The notes under the pieces were generated by a model, which saw only the letters and a list, made by a program, of their open reading frames with translations, ran no database searches and had not been told where the DNA came from. The translations under genes and the position numbers were made by a program. A stretch of 46,770 nt of DNA from Dysgonomonas sp. ZJ279 (GTDB taxonomy: Bacteria > Bacteroidota > Bacteroidia > Bacteroidales > Dysgonomonadaceae): NCBI RefSeq assembly GCF_011039205.1, contig NZ_JAAKEL010000023.1, forward strand, positions 1 through 46,770, read 5' to 3'. Positions 33,420 to 42,006 of the stretch are shown piece after piece (the stretch's first letter is position 1; each line of letters starts with the position of its first letter).

Positions 33420-34748
33420 ATGGAAAATCAGAAAGTCGTCTTAGGTATACAAGATAAACCTAAACCCTTGCAGTGGTTACTGTTGAGTATTCAGCACCTC
33501 TTTGCTATGTTTGGCGCAACGGTGCTTGTTCCTGCCCTAACGGGTATGAGTCCCGCAGTAGCTTTAATATCGAGTGGTATCGGAACACTTATCTTTATCG
33601 TAATCACACAAGGCAAAGTGCCATCCTATCTGGGATCGTCCTTTGCCTTTATTGTACCCATCACCACAGCCAAAGGGATGGAGGCTGCGATGTCGGGGCA
33701 ATTAGCACCCGGTAGTTTCCTTGTAGGTAGTTTCCTTGTGGGGCTTACCTATACCGTTGTGGCACTTATAATCAATCGTGCCGGAACAGGTTGGCTGATG
33801 AAACTGTTACCGCCTATCGTGGTCGGTCCGGTTATTATGGTTATCGGTTTGGGATTGTCGGTTACTGCTATTAAGATGGTGACTTACAATAGTGGTATGA
33901 TTACCGATGATAATCCGCTGGGCTACGATCTCAATTTTGTATTGGTCGGTCTGGTTACCCTTACCATCACAGTTGTTACTGCCATATTTACCAAAGGCTT
34001 TCTGAGTGTAATCCCCGTTTTAGTAGGTATTGTAGGAGGATATTTGTTTGCTTTCTGTATCGGAATGGTCAATCTGCAACCCGTTATCGAAGCCAATTGG
34101 TTCCAAGTACCACCATTCGAATTCCCTTTCGTAGATTACACTCCGACTTTTTCGTGGAAAATATTTTTATTGATGGTTCCCGTTGCCATTGTGCCCATAG
34201 CAGAGCATATCGGTCATCAATTGGTGTTGAGTAAGGTTGTAAGTAAAGACCTTATAAAAGATCCGGGTCTCGATCGTTCTATGTTGGGCGACGGTATTGC
34301 AACTATGGTTGCAGCCGGTATCGGCGGACCTCCCAGCACTACTTACGGCGAGAACATAGGCGTGTTGGCTATTACGCGCGCATTCAGTATCTACCTGTTT
34401 GTAGGAGCGGCCATCTTCGCTATCCTTTTCGGGTTTTGTGGCAAAATAGCTGTTTTGCTGGCTACTATACCTACTCCGGTAATGGGTGGAGTATCTATCC
34501 TGCTATTTGGTATCATAGCATCGAGTGGATTGCGTATGTTGGTCGAAAATAAAGTTGACTTTAGTTTGAAGCGCAACCTTATCATCGCTTCGGTTATTCT
34601 TGTTATCGGTATCGGTGGTGCAGCTATTCATATCGGTAAGCTATTATCGCTCGAGGGCATGGCTCTTGCATCTATCATTGGCGTGTTGCTCAATCAGGTA
34701 TTGCCGGGCAAAGAAGTTGTCGATTTTGATAAAATGTTTGACGAATAA
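33420..34748 (+). CDS. uracil/xanthine permease (NCS2 family, UraA-like)
   Basis: A 442-aa inner-membrane nucleobase:proton symporter with about 14 helices. The start (LQWLLLSIQHLFAMFGATVLVPALTG) is the family signature. The segments SYLGSSFAFIVPI, LPPIVVGPVIMVIGLGLS, the substrate-site motif VPIAEHIGHQL (about residues 258-268), LGDGIATMVAAGIGGPPSTTYGENIGVLAITR and TPVMGGVSILLFGIIASSGL are present. The Glu in VPIAEHIG and the GGPPSTTYGEN loop favour uracil transport. It is followed by a strong terminator and stands alone. Confidence 0.92.
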   Translation: MENQKVVLGIQDKPKPLQWLLLSIQHLFAMFGATVLVPALTGMSPAVALISSGIGTLIFIVITQGKVPSYLGSSFAFIVPITTAKGMEAAMSGQLAPGSFLVGSFLVGLTYTVVALIINRAGTGWLMKLLPPIVVGPVIMVIGLGLSVTAIKMVTYNSGMITDDNPLGYDLNFVLVGLVTLTITVVTAIFTKGFLSVIPVLVGIVGGYLFAFCIGMVNLQPVIEANWFQVPPFEFPFVDYTPTFSWKIFLLMVPVAIVPIAEHIGHQLVLSKVVSKDLIKDPGLDRSMLGDGIATMVAAGIGGPPSTTYGENIGVLAITRAFSIYLFVGAAIFAILFGFCGKIAVLLATIPTPVMGGVSILLFGIIASSGLRMLVENKVDFSLKRNLIIASVILVIGIGGAAIHIGKLLSLEGMALASIIGVLLNQVLPGKEVVDFDKMFDE

Positions 34749-34769
34749 TCATTCATATTATATATAATG

Positions 34770-34806
34770 AAAATGGGTATAGGAATTAATCTTATACCCA
34801 TTTTTG
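34770..34806 (+). terminator. terminator after the permease gene
   Basis: A 12-bp stem, AAAATGGGTATA / TATACCCATTTT, with an ~11-nt loop and a T-run. Confidence 0.85.
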
Positions 34807-34825
34807 TTATTTCTCTTTTCTTTCC

Positions 34826-34961
34826 TGTCATCCCGAAACATAGTGAGGGAGCTGTCTAGCCTCCCCAACCCCTCCCAAGGAGGGGCTCTTTGTATACTCT
34901 CTTTGTATTCCTCCCCTTGGGGGAGGTTAGGAGGGGCTTTCATTTCGGAATGACAGAGAGG
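34826..34961. repeat. B arm plus full A-type repeat
   Basis: A B arm at 34826-34853 (TGTCATCCCGAAACATAGTG...GAGCT) leads into a complete A module at 34858-34938. A degenerate, inverted B-like end CGGAATGACAGAGAGGA follows at 34946-34961. The whole block is flanked by B-type ends, like a composite element. The remainder of the 509-nt gap (34962-35185) shows no gene. Confidence 0.85.
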
Positions 34962-35185
34962 ATGACAATATCTGTTTTTACGATTGTTGCTTTTTGGTTA
35001 AAATAGCGAATAAGCCCAAAATACCTTTCGGGTTATTTTTTATTAGAGAGTGTTATAATTAGTTAATAAGCTGGGTGTTTGTGACGCATCCTTATCTTCC
35101 TTGTTATTAGCAGCTTTAATCGGGTTAACTGTTGTACAACATACAAATCGGAGTGCGTGTATGACATTTTTTAAGAAGTTTAAAG

Positions 35186-35216
35186 TTGTAATGCATTGAA
35201 AATTACCCTATATTTG
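35186..35216 (+). promoter_or_regulatory. promoter of ndk (TTG-N20-TATATTTG)
   Basis: A TTG at 35186-35188, a 20-nt spacer and TATATTTG at 35209-35216 match the Bacteroidetes consensus. The leader to ndk would be about 35 nt. Confidence 0.55.
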
Positions 35217-35257
35217 CCCATCACCCAAAAAAGAACATACTTATTTCGAAACAAAAT

Positions 35258-35719
35258 ATGGAGAAAACCCTTGTTATACTAAAGCCTTCGTGTGTTCAAA
35301 GAGCACTAATAGGAGAGGTTATTTCCCGTTTCGAAAGAAAAGGATTACGCTTGGCCGGAATGAAAATGGTTCAACTCGATGATGCCATTTTATACGAACA
35401 TTATGCTCATCTTAAAGACGAGCCTTTTTTTAACCGTATCAAGAATTCTATGGAAGCCAGTCCCGTAATTGTACAATGCTGGGAAGGCCTTGAGGCTATC
35501 AAAGTTGTACGGGCTATGACCGGAGCTACCAATGGGCGTAATGCCGAACAGGGTACTATAAGAGGGGATATGTCTATAAGCTCGCAAGAGAATATAGTGC
35601 ATGCATCAGACTCTCCCGAATCCGCAGAGGTAGAGCTGAAACGTTTTTTTAACGAGAATGAATTATTTGAGTATAAACCATCCGTCTTTGGATATTTGTA
35701 TGCCAATGACGAGATATAA
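35258..35719 (+). CDS. ndk: nucleoside diphosphate kinase
   Basis: A 153-aa enzyme that passes the gamma-phosphate from ATP to other NDPs and dNDPs through a phospho-histidine. The catalytic His115 lies in ENIVHASDSPESAE. The start EKTLVILKPSCVQRALIGEVI, the RAMTGATNGRNAEQGTIRGDMS nucleotide-site region and the length all fit. It is followed 7 nt later by an M23/LysM gene, probably co-transcribed. Confidence 0.95.
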   Translation: MEKTLVILKPSCVQRALIGEVISRFERKGLRLAGMKMVQLDDAILYEHYAHLKDEPFFNRIKNSMEASPVIVQCWEGLEAIKVVRAMTGATNGRNAEQGTIRGDMSISSQENIVHASDSPESAEVELKRFFNENELFEYKPSVFGYLYANDEI

Positions 35720-35726
35720 AGAAATT

Positions 35727-36749
35727 ATGCAGAAAAGTACAAAATTATTGAAACAAAATCTGAAGCGCTTAAAGGTCTTACCTATAGCAGCTATGTTTCT
35801 ATTACCTATGAGCAGCTTTGCTCAGAAGAGTGCAGAAGCAGACGACAGCAGAGTCGAGTTAACCTACAAACAACGTCACAGTAAAATCGTTCAAAACAAC
35901 AATCTATACGCTGATGGAATAAAGATAAAACGCGATCTTTCTATACTCAAAGAAGTACAGGAAGAGCGCGTTTTAGCTGCAGATGAAATTCCGGCAGAAG
36001 AATTATATGGTGGTGTGTGGAACAATCGTTATGTTAATGCATATCGTGCGATAGATAATGTGCCTGACACGTTCAAGGTAGATTTATCTAATTTCACAAT
36101 GCCGACCATGGGGCATACTACTTCTAACTTCGGACCTCGTCGCCGCCGTATGCATTACGGTATCGACCTTAAGGTGCAGGTAGGAGATACTATTTATGCC
36201 GCATTCGACGGAAAAGTACGTCTAAAGCAATACGAAAGACGCGGATATGGCTACTATATAGCACTTCGCCATTCTAATGGGTTGGAGACTGTTTATGGTC
36301 ACCTTTCTAAATTCTTAGTAGAGGAAGACGATGTAGTAAAATCGGGCGACCCTATCGCTTTAGGTGGAAATACAGGACGTTCGACAGGATCTCATCTTCA
36401 TTTCGAATTCAGATTTTTAGGTAAGCCTATCAATCCGATCGAAATAGTCGATTTTGATAATAAGGTATGTCATAGGGATACATATATGATAACATCAAAT
36501 TCGTTTGATTATCCGACCAGAGCATCGAAACGTGGAGCTGCTACTTTGGCTGCGGGTACAACCCGTTCTAAAAAGACCACTACAAATAAATATGCTTCGG
36601 GATCGGTTGGCTATCATCGAATAACAAAAGGAGATACGCTTGGTGCTATAGCCCGAAAACATGGTACTTCTGTAAGCAAGATTTGTGCGCTGAACAGTAT
36701 TACAACTAAAACAGTTTTGCGTCCGGGTAAATCGCTACGCGTCTCATAG
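35727..36749 (+). CDS. M23 peptidoglycan endopeptidase with C-terminal LysM
   Basis: A 340-aa secreted enzyme. The ATG at 35727, 7 nt after ndk, gives signal region MQKSTKLLKQNLKRLKVLPIAAMFLLPMSSFAQ; the frame is open upstream inside ndk but is not coding there. The M23 domain lies at about residues 125-235: HYGID and SHLHFE keep the zinc and catalytic His residues, unlike the paralogue at 14136-15008. A LysM domain closes the protein (about 293-339; YHRITKGDTLGAIARKHGTSVSKICALN). It should cut peptide cross-links of peptidoglycan in the periplasm. Terminator at 36775. Confidence 0.9.
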   Translation: MQKSTKLLKQNLKRLKVLPIAAMFLLPMSSFAQKSAEADDSRVELTYKQRHSKIVQNNNLYADGIKIKRDLSILKEVQEERVLAADEIPAEELYGGVWNNRYVNAYRAIDNVPDTFKVDLSNFTMPTMGHTTSNFGPRRRRMHYGIDLKVQVGDTIYAAFDGKVRLKQYERRGYGYYIALRHSNGLETVYGHLSKFLVEEDDVVKSGDPIALGGNTGRSTGSHLHFEFRFLGKPINPIEIVDFDNKVCHRDTYMITSNSFDYPTRASKRGAATLAAGTTRSKKTTTNKYASGSVGYHRITKGDTLGAIARKHGTSVSKICALNSITTKTVLRPGKSLRVS

Positions 36750-36774
36750 AGAGATACTAATACTATTATATCAT

Positions 36775-36810
36775 AAAAAGGTTGTCGATTATTTTCGGCA
36801 ACCTTTTTTT
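36775..36810 (+). terminator. terminator after the ndk-M23 pair
   Basis: AAAAAGGTTG pairs with CAACCTTTTT around a 14-nt loop, then a T-run. The following 283 nt (36811-37093) hold no gene or clear promoter. Confidence 0.85.
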
Positions 36811-37093
36811 ATTTTGTTTTTTATGTATTCGGGTGTATTACAAGTGCTTAAATGAACAATATTTAAGGTTGATTGTTTTGTATATATCGTACTAATGAGT
36901 ACTTTTGACGCCCCAAATACTCAATTATAATGCTCAATTGGTACCAGAATACAACGGCTGCATTATTGCCGTATTCAAACGAGAATATGCTGATTAGTTC
37001 TGTCTTTTTTTGGAACAGTGGAATTTCATGCTTGTGTCTTGTTGATTTTAAAATGCTTATTCTAATGTTCTATAATTAAAACTACAATATTGT

Positions 37094-38449
37094 ATGATAA
37101 CAGTATTTATAAAGAAATTATTTTTATTGTTTCTTTTCTGTTTCTTAACCTTAACCGCAGAATTGAATGCTCAGGTAACGATCGGTACATATACGGAACC
37201 GATGAAAGGTGCATTACTCGACTTGAAAGAGAATCCTAACGGGAATTCTGATAAAGGGTTAATTTTACCTCGTGTAACTCTCGTTAATAGAAATTCACTA
37301 CAGCCCTGTGCAGATGGAACAGAAGGTGATAATAGTGCAATACATACCGGCTTGGTCGTCTATAATGTGACCACAATAACTACTAATGCTCAGGATCGTT
37401 TATGTCCGGGTACGCATGTTTGGGATGGAGCTAAATGGGAACCTATTGTAGACTATCCGACATGGGCTACTATGACAACACTTATATCTCAAGGGACTAA
37501 TGTATTTACATTCCTCGATCCCGCCATTGCTACCGATTGGCCTGTTGGTAAAGATAGGGGACAATATCCGTTAGGTTATTTAGGTACTTATACCGATTCT
37601 CGGGATAACGAAATCTATAATTATACCCGTTTTTACGTCGCAATAAATAAAAGAATAGATACTTATGAGACTAAGGATAGCTATTCTTGTGATCCCAATA
37701 CTCCAAATTTTGTTACTAGTGGAACTCTTCAAGTTCCAGTCTATGGTGCTTTCGAAGATGGTGTCTGGATGGCAGACAATCTGAGAGCAAGAACTTACGA
37801 TACCCAACGTGATAATGGTGAAACGATTGTTCAGGCATTAAGTGGGCCTACAACCAATACAGGTACAAATTATACTTCTACTTATTGGCAATATCCGGGT
37901 ACAGCTGCTGCTAATGCTACCACTCATGGATTATTATATACATGGGCAGCTGCGAGCAACTCCAAAGTAAGTACTGCTAATGAAGGGGGGCTAAATGAAG
38001 GTTCACGGGTTCAGGGTGTTTGCCCGAGAGGCTGGCATTTGCCTAGCGACAGGGAGTGGACTAATCTGGAGAATGGAATTATTGTTAATACAATCAAATT
38101 TAGTTCTACACCGACTATTGGTGTAAGTGGTATTATTTCTTATACTAATACAAGTGCTACTCGGGGTACTTTCCATGGGCAAGCTATGCGAAGCACTACC
38201 ACCGGAACGACTCTTGTGGGAACGAGTAAAGCCGCCAATGCGGGTGGTTTTAATATTTTTATGTCCGGCTTTGCCAACAACGGAGGTATTCAGGGTTTTG
38301 GTACAGGAACACATTATTGGTCGAGCAGTAGCCATAGTGCCAGCAATGCATGGAAACGTGCGTTAGACCCAGCTCTTTCTACTGTTAGTTATAGTGGTGG
38401 CGCTCGAAATAACATGTTTTCGGTACGTTGTATGAGAAATCAAAGCTGA
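37094..38449 (+). CDS. FISUMP domain (Fibrobacter major paralogous) secreted protein
   Basis: A 451-aa exported protein; signal peptide ends near residue 26 (LTAELNAQ). Residues about 27-125 are the QVTIG module shared with the protein at 17483-18256 (QVTIG; KGLILPRVTL; TGLVVYNV; LCPGTHVWDGAKW). The C-terminal half (about 215-450) is a FISUMP domain: FEDGVWMADNLRARTYD, LLYTWAAASN, VQGVCPRGWHLPSDREWTNLE, and the ending YWSSSSHSASNAWKRAL ... FSVRCMRN. These are surface proteins of unknown role in Bacteroidetes. Single gene, strong terminator behind. Confidence 0.85.
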   Translation: MITVFIKKLFLLFLFCFLTLTAELNAQVTIGTYTEPMKGALLDLKENPNGNSDKGLILPRVTLVNRNSLQPCADGTEGDNSAIHTGLVVYNVTTITTNAQDRLCPGTHVWDGAKWEPIVDYPTWATMTTLISQGTNVFTFLDPAIATDWPVGKDRGQYPLGYLGTYTDSRDNEIYNYTRFYVAINKRIDTYETKDSYSCDPNTPNFVTSGTLQVPVYGAFEDGVWMADNLRARTYDTQRDNGETIVQALSGPTTNTGTNYTSTYWQYPGTAAANATTHGLLYTWAAASNSKVSTANEGGLNEGSRVQGVCPRGWHLPSDREWTNLENGIIVNTIKFSSTPTIGVSGIISYTNTSATRGTFHGQAMRSTTTGTTLVGTSKAANAGGFNIFMSGFANNGGIQGFGTGTHYWSSSSHSASNAWKRALDPALSTVSYSGGARNNMFSVRCMRNQS

Positions 38450-38478
38450 TGCAATCAATGGTGCTGATTTATATAATG

Positions 38479-38516
38479 AAAGGCTATCGGAATTTTATTT
38501 TCGATAGCCTTTTTTG
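38479..38516. terminator. bidirectional terminator
   Basis: AAAGGCTATCG pairs with CGATAGCCTTT, ~12-nt loop, then TTTTTG. It lies between convergent genes. Confidence 0.85.
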
Positions 38517-38532
38517 TTAGAGATAATACTAT

Positions 38533-39630
38533 TTATTGTTGCGTATACAGATAATATATTCCTGCAATGGCAAGTAAGCCCGCAATAATAGCCAGTATAA
38601 TTTTGATGGTGCTATATGGCCTGCTTCCTGTTATATTTCCGTTTCGTCCGTTCATATAGAAACTATATAGTTTATTTTTGTAAGTATAAGAAGATATGTA
38701 GACAGGCAAAAGGATAAGTTTGAACTTAATATCGGTGATTTTCGTGTCTTTAGAATCTATTTGCTGCTTGTCGCCACCAATATCATATCTTATTTTAGAG
38801 TCTATCCTATCGTTTATAACCCTCTTGGCGGTGTTGAAGCCATCGCGCAGATTGGTCGTGTATTTTTCGGTCGAAAACCCACTGAGAAAGCGATTGTCTG
38901 CTTCAACCATATTTATTGTATCCCATCCGCCTCCACCGCTTACCTGATCGAGTAATGCTTGGTTGATGTGTTTTGATGCCGATACCATAATATCGTCGAA
39001 GAACAAAGAAACATTACCGCTGCAATACGTCCAGCGGGTACGGATTTCGGTACGCTTATTGTTGCCGCTACCTACGGTCACGGTATAGGTATCTCCCCGT
39101 TTTCCGGTATAGGAGGTTTCGGTTTGAGCATCATACGTCCAGCAAGGGATATAAAGTCCTTGCAGCTGATCGGTTTGCATAGCTCTTCTCTTTAGTTTGT
39201 TTGGTGCAAACCATAATGATTTTAGCCACTTGTGCAAATGCTCGTTTACGCAGTCGTCTGCTATATGAAAGGGCAGTATGTAAGATGCTTGTATGAGTCG
39301 CTCTTCATGTGCATCAGATTCTATAAGTGGGGTATTACAATAGGGGCATGCAATCGATTTGGTATTCTCGTCGAAAGTCGATTCCGCTCCACATTTACGG
39401 CAGCCTATAATTTTTGTTGCTTTAAGGTTTATCTCCTCATAGGCTCCTGCGTATTTTTCGAAGTCGAGTTCTACAACTTCTTCCACAGGCTTTATATCTA
39501 TGGGGGTATCTGTATTGCAATAGTCGCAATGCAGGAATGTTGTACCCGGTTTATATTTTAGCGAGGCTCCACAATTCATGCATTGAAATGTGGCATTGCT
39601 CATATTGATGTTTTCGTCTGTTTCTGACAT
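38533..39630 (-). CDS. YdjG-like double zinc-ribbon membrane protein
   Basis: A 365-aa protein. Two TFIIB-like zinc ribbons open it: Cys17, 20, 35, 38 and Cys77, 80, 95, 98. A central beta-rich domain follows (about residues 110-330; YILPFHIADDCVNEHLHKWLKSLWFAPNKLK, YIPCWTYDAQTETSYTGKRG). One C-terminal membrane helix (IILAIIAGLLAIAGIYYL) ends it. The layout resembles YdjG of the Bacillus pspA-ydjGHI operon, and the next gene upstream is YdjI-like, so a membrane stress or SPFH-recruiting role is plausible. Such proteins are often mislabelled as PriA helicase; no helicase motif is present. Confidence 0.7.
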   Translation of the reverse strand: MSETDENINMSNATFQCMNCGASLKYKPGTTFLHCDYCNTDTPIDIKPVEEVVELDFEKYAGAYEEINLKATKIIGCRKCGAESTFDENTKSIACPYCNTPLIESDAHEERLIQASYILPFHIADDCVNEHLHKWLKSLWFAPNKLKRRAMQTDQLQGLYIPCWTYDAQTETSYTGKRGDTYTVTVGSGNNKRTEIRTRWTYCSGNVSLFFDDIMVSASKHINQALLDQVSGGGGWDTINMVEADNRFLSGFSTEKYTTNLRDGFNTAKRVINDRIDSKIRYDIGGDKQQIDSKDTKITDIKFKLILLPVYISSYTYKNKLYSFYMNGRNGNITGSRPYSTIKIILAIIAGLLAIAGIYYLYTQQ

Positions 39631-39740
39631 GCTTTGTTTTAAGATATCTCCTAAATTCTAACCCCTTCTATACCTCCCCTCCCCAAAGGGAGAGGGCAGA
39701 GAGTATATGGAGTGTTGATGAGTTATGATTTGCTTCTCTC

Positions 39741-39838
39741 TGTCATCCCGAACTGAAAGCCCCTCCTAACCTCCCCCAAGGGGAGGAATACAAAGAGAGT
39801 ATACAAAGAGCCCCTCCTTGGGAGGGGTTGGGGAGGCT
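39741..39838. repeat. B-like stub plus full A-type repeat
   Basis: TGTCATCCCGAACTGAAAG leads into an A module at 39758-39838 in inverted orientation relative to the 34858 copy. Its last base (39838) is the first base of the SPFH stop codon on the + strand numbering, so the repeat directly adjoins the reading frame. A degraded A arm lies at about 39661-39690 and a GAGTTATGA lead-in near 39718. Confidence 0.85.
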
Positions 39839-40929
39839 TATTTTGGTAATGGCGGAGGTGTTTGTCCCCACAATTGTTGAAGATCAGATTGGCTTTCTGC
39901 GGCAGCCCAATCCGTCATACCTTGTTTCCATACCAGTGTTTCTTTGGTTAATATCTGTTTTGCCACCAGTTCTTTCAGCCCTTCTTTGTTGAACGGTCCC
40001 GATTGTTGTCCGCCTACAGCTACATAGTATGCCGTGTCTGTCGGTAGGGGTGGTGGGGGCGTATTTTGAGTGCTTTGTGTCGACATCGATTGAGCCATTG
40101 TGTTTGCCATCGCCATTCCTGCGCCTAAACCAATGCCCATTCCGGCTGTTCCCGAAGGGTTTTCGGCAGCGGCTTCCATTGCTTTGGCAGCTTTCATTTT
40201 TGTCAGCTTATCCAGGTCGATTTTGTCGAGACGGCTAAGTTCGAATATTTCTTTTTTGACCTCTTCGGGCATTGAGATATTTTCGATGAGGAATTTTGTA
40301 ACTTCCATACCGTATGCGGCAAAGTCGTCGTGCATGAATCCGAATATACTTTCTGATAGTTCGTTCAGATTGGATGCATATTCTTCTATCGGTTTATTCG
40401 CTTCTCCTGTGGCATCCGAAAAGCGTGTTACGATAATGCTTTTTAGTTGTTCGCTGATGTGGTTTGTTGTGAACGACATATTTGTTCCTACTATCTCGCG
40501 GATAAATGTAGGTGCATCTGTTATCTTGAATGAGTAGATACCGAATGCACGAACTTCGATCATGCCGAATCTACTGTCTGAAAGTACTAAAGGGTTTTTA
40601 GTTCCCCATTTTTGGTCGATGAAATTCTTTGTGCTAACGAAATATACTTCGGCTTTGAATGGGCTGTTGAATCCGTATTTCCAGCCTTTAAGGGTAGATA
40701 GGATAGGTAGATTTTGTGTATTGAGGGTATATGTGCCGGGTGTGAATGTATCGGCTATTTGTCCTTCGTTGATAAAGACTGCCATTTGCCCCTCGCGTAC
40801 TATGAGCTTAGCATTGTTTTTTATTTCGTTGTTATGTCTTTCGAACCGATAGACAATTGTATTTTGTGTATTGTCGAGAAATTCAATTATATCAATTAAT
40901 TCTCCTCTTAGTTTATTGAAAAATCCCAT
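39838..40929 (-). CDS. YdjI-like SPFH domain protein with C-terminal GYF_2 domain
   Basis: A 363-aa cytoplasmic protein. Residues about 20-255 are the YdjI/'virion core' type SPFH region (LIVREGQMAVFINEGQIADTFTPGTYTL; FIDQKWGTKNPLVLSDSRFGMIEVRAFGIYSFKI). A Gly/Ala/Met-rich linker (about 265-300) leads to a GYF_2 domain (about 308-356; YYVAVGGQQSGPFNKEGLKELV ... LVWKQGMTDWAAAE) and a PPPLPK tail. In Bacillus, YdjI is recruited to the membrane by YdjG and YdjH; the YdjG-like gene lies next downstream here. No PspA gene is seen. Confidence 0.8.
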   Translation of the reverse strand: MGFFNKLRGELIDIIEFLDNTQNTIVYRFERHNNEIKNNAKLIVREGQMAVFINEGQIADTFTPGTYTLNTQNLPILSTLKGWKYGFNSPFKAEVYFVSTKNFIDQKWGTKNPLVLSDSRFGMIEVRAFGIYSFKITDAPTFIREIVGTNMSFTTNHISEQLKSIIVTRFSDATGEANKPIEEYASNLNELSESIFGFMHDDFAAYGMEVTKFLIENISMPEEVKKEIFELSRLDKIDLDKLTKMKAAKAMEAAAENPSGTAGMGIGLGAGMAMANTMAQSMSTQSTQNTPPPPLPTDTAYYVAVGGQQSGPFNKEGLKELVAKQILTKETLVWKQGMTDWAAAESQSDLQQLWGQTPPPLPK

Positions 40930-40981
40930 ATATTTAAATTATTAGTGATTTGTTTTTAATTTCGATATTTTATGTTCAAAC

Positions 40982-41644
40982 TTACCACTCTATGGGACTG
41001 ATGCCTTTTGCCGAGAGGTATTTATTTGCTTCGCTGAAATGATTGTTCCCGATAAATCCTCTGTGAGCCGATAGGGGAGAGGGGTGTACCGATTTAAGTA
41101 TGAGGTGTTTGTAAGGATCGATGAATGCGGCTTTTTTCTGTGCATACGATCCCCATAGCATAAATACCAGATTTTCCCGTTCTTCGGCAAGATGGCGTAT
41201 GGCTGCATCGGTAAATGTTTCCCATCCCTTGTTCTGATGCGAGGCTGCCATATGTGCCTGTACGGTGAGTGTGGCATTGAGTAGGAGAACTCCTTGATTA
41301 GCCCATCGTGTAAGGTTTCCCGATCGTGGAATGGGAATACCTAAGTCGCGATTTATCTCCTTGAATATATTGACCAGCGAAGGTGGTGTTTGTATGCCGT
41401 CGTTTACCGAGAATGAGAGCCCGTGTGCCTGCCCGTCGTTATGATAGGGGTCTTGCCCGAGTATTACCACTTTCACATTATCGAAAGGGGTATGGTCGAA
41501 TGCATTGAATATCAATTTAGCGGGTGGGAATATCTGTTTGGTGCGATACTCGTTTCTTACAAAATCGGTTAGCTTTGCGAAATAGTCTTTCTGGAACTCA
41601 TCGTTGAGCCTATCTTTCCAACTTTGCTCTATTTTTACATCCAT
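40982..41644 (-). CDS. ung: uracil-DNA glycosylase
   Basis: A 220-aa family 1 UDG that removes uracil from DNA. The catalytic motif GQDPYH places Asp65 and His68, and the second motif [11 protein letters not shown] places His187; the [12 protein letters not shown] strand and LMLWG-like [11 protein letters not shown] segment are also present. Full length. It starts 52 nt upstream of, and is transcribed toward, the SPFH gene's start region. Single gene. Confidence 0.95.
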   Translation of the reverse strand: MDVKIEQSWKDRLNDEFQKDYFAKLTDFVRNEYRTKQIFPPAKLIFNAFDHTPFDNVKVVILGQDPYHNDGQAHGLSFSVNDGIQTPPSLVNIFKEINRDLGIPIPRSGNLTRWANQGVLLLNATLTVQAHMAASHQNKGWETFTDAAIRHLAEERENLVFMLWGSYAQKKAAFIDPYKHLILKSVHPSPLSAHRGFIGNNHFSEANKYLSAKGISPIEW

Positions 41645-41755
41645 TAGTTTAATAATTATAGGTTAAGTTGATTCAAATATACTGCTTTTTGGTAATAGAT
41701 TATTTATGAAGCGATATGTTTTGAATAAGAGGATGTAAAAATCGGAATAATTTTA

Positions 41756-41763
41756 TATTTTTG
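41756..41763 (+). promoter_or_regulatory. -7 promoter box of tRNA-Arg
   Basis: TATTTTTG, a TAnnTTTG match, 13 nt before the tRNA 5' end. Confidence 0.5.
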
Positions 41764-41776
41764 TGCCTTCTATCAT

Positions 41777-41848
41777 GGCTCTGTAGTTTAATGGATAAAA
41801 TGGAGGATTCCGGTTCCTTTGATGCGAGTTCGATTCTCGCCAGAGTCA
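41777..41848 (+). tRNA. tRNA-Arg (anticodon CCG)
   Basis: A 72-nt cloverleaf. The acceptor GGCTCTG pairs with CAGAGTC (one G-U). The anticodon stem GAGGA/TCCTT closes loop TTCCGGT with anticodon CCG (codon CGG, Arg). The T-arm GCGAG-TTCGATT-CTCGC is perfect, and the discriminator base is A. CCA is not encoded. An integrase gene begins 158 nt downstream, so the 3' half is the probable attachment site. Confidence 0.93.
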
Positions 41849-42006
41849 CAGATTAGGTTTTGAGTGGTTTTTATCTGTTTCATTAAGTGGTATATGTTAG
41901 TGATTATTAGAAGATAAACCTTTTGTGGTTCTTTCCCATTTTGTTTGGTTTTTCAAGATTGTGTTAGTATCTTTGATAGTAATTCGAGCTATTTAATACT
42001 CATAAA

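Noticed and set aside
26709-34961. Possible CRISPR array from regularly recurring GC-rich repeats
   Set aside because: The repeats are far apart, in both orientations, of differing length, and have no uniform spacers; no cas gene is near.
38533-39630. PriA-type replication helicase
   Set aside because: Only the zinc ribbons resemble PriA; no Walker or helicase motifs are present, and a membrane helix is.
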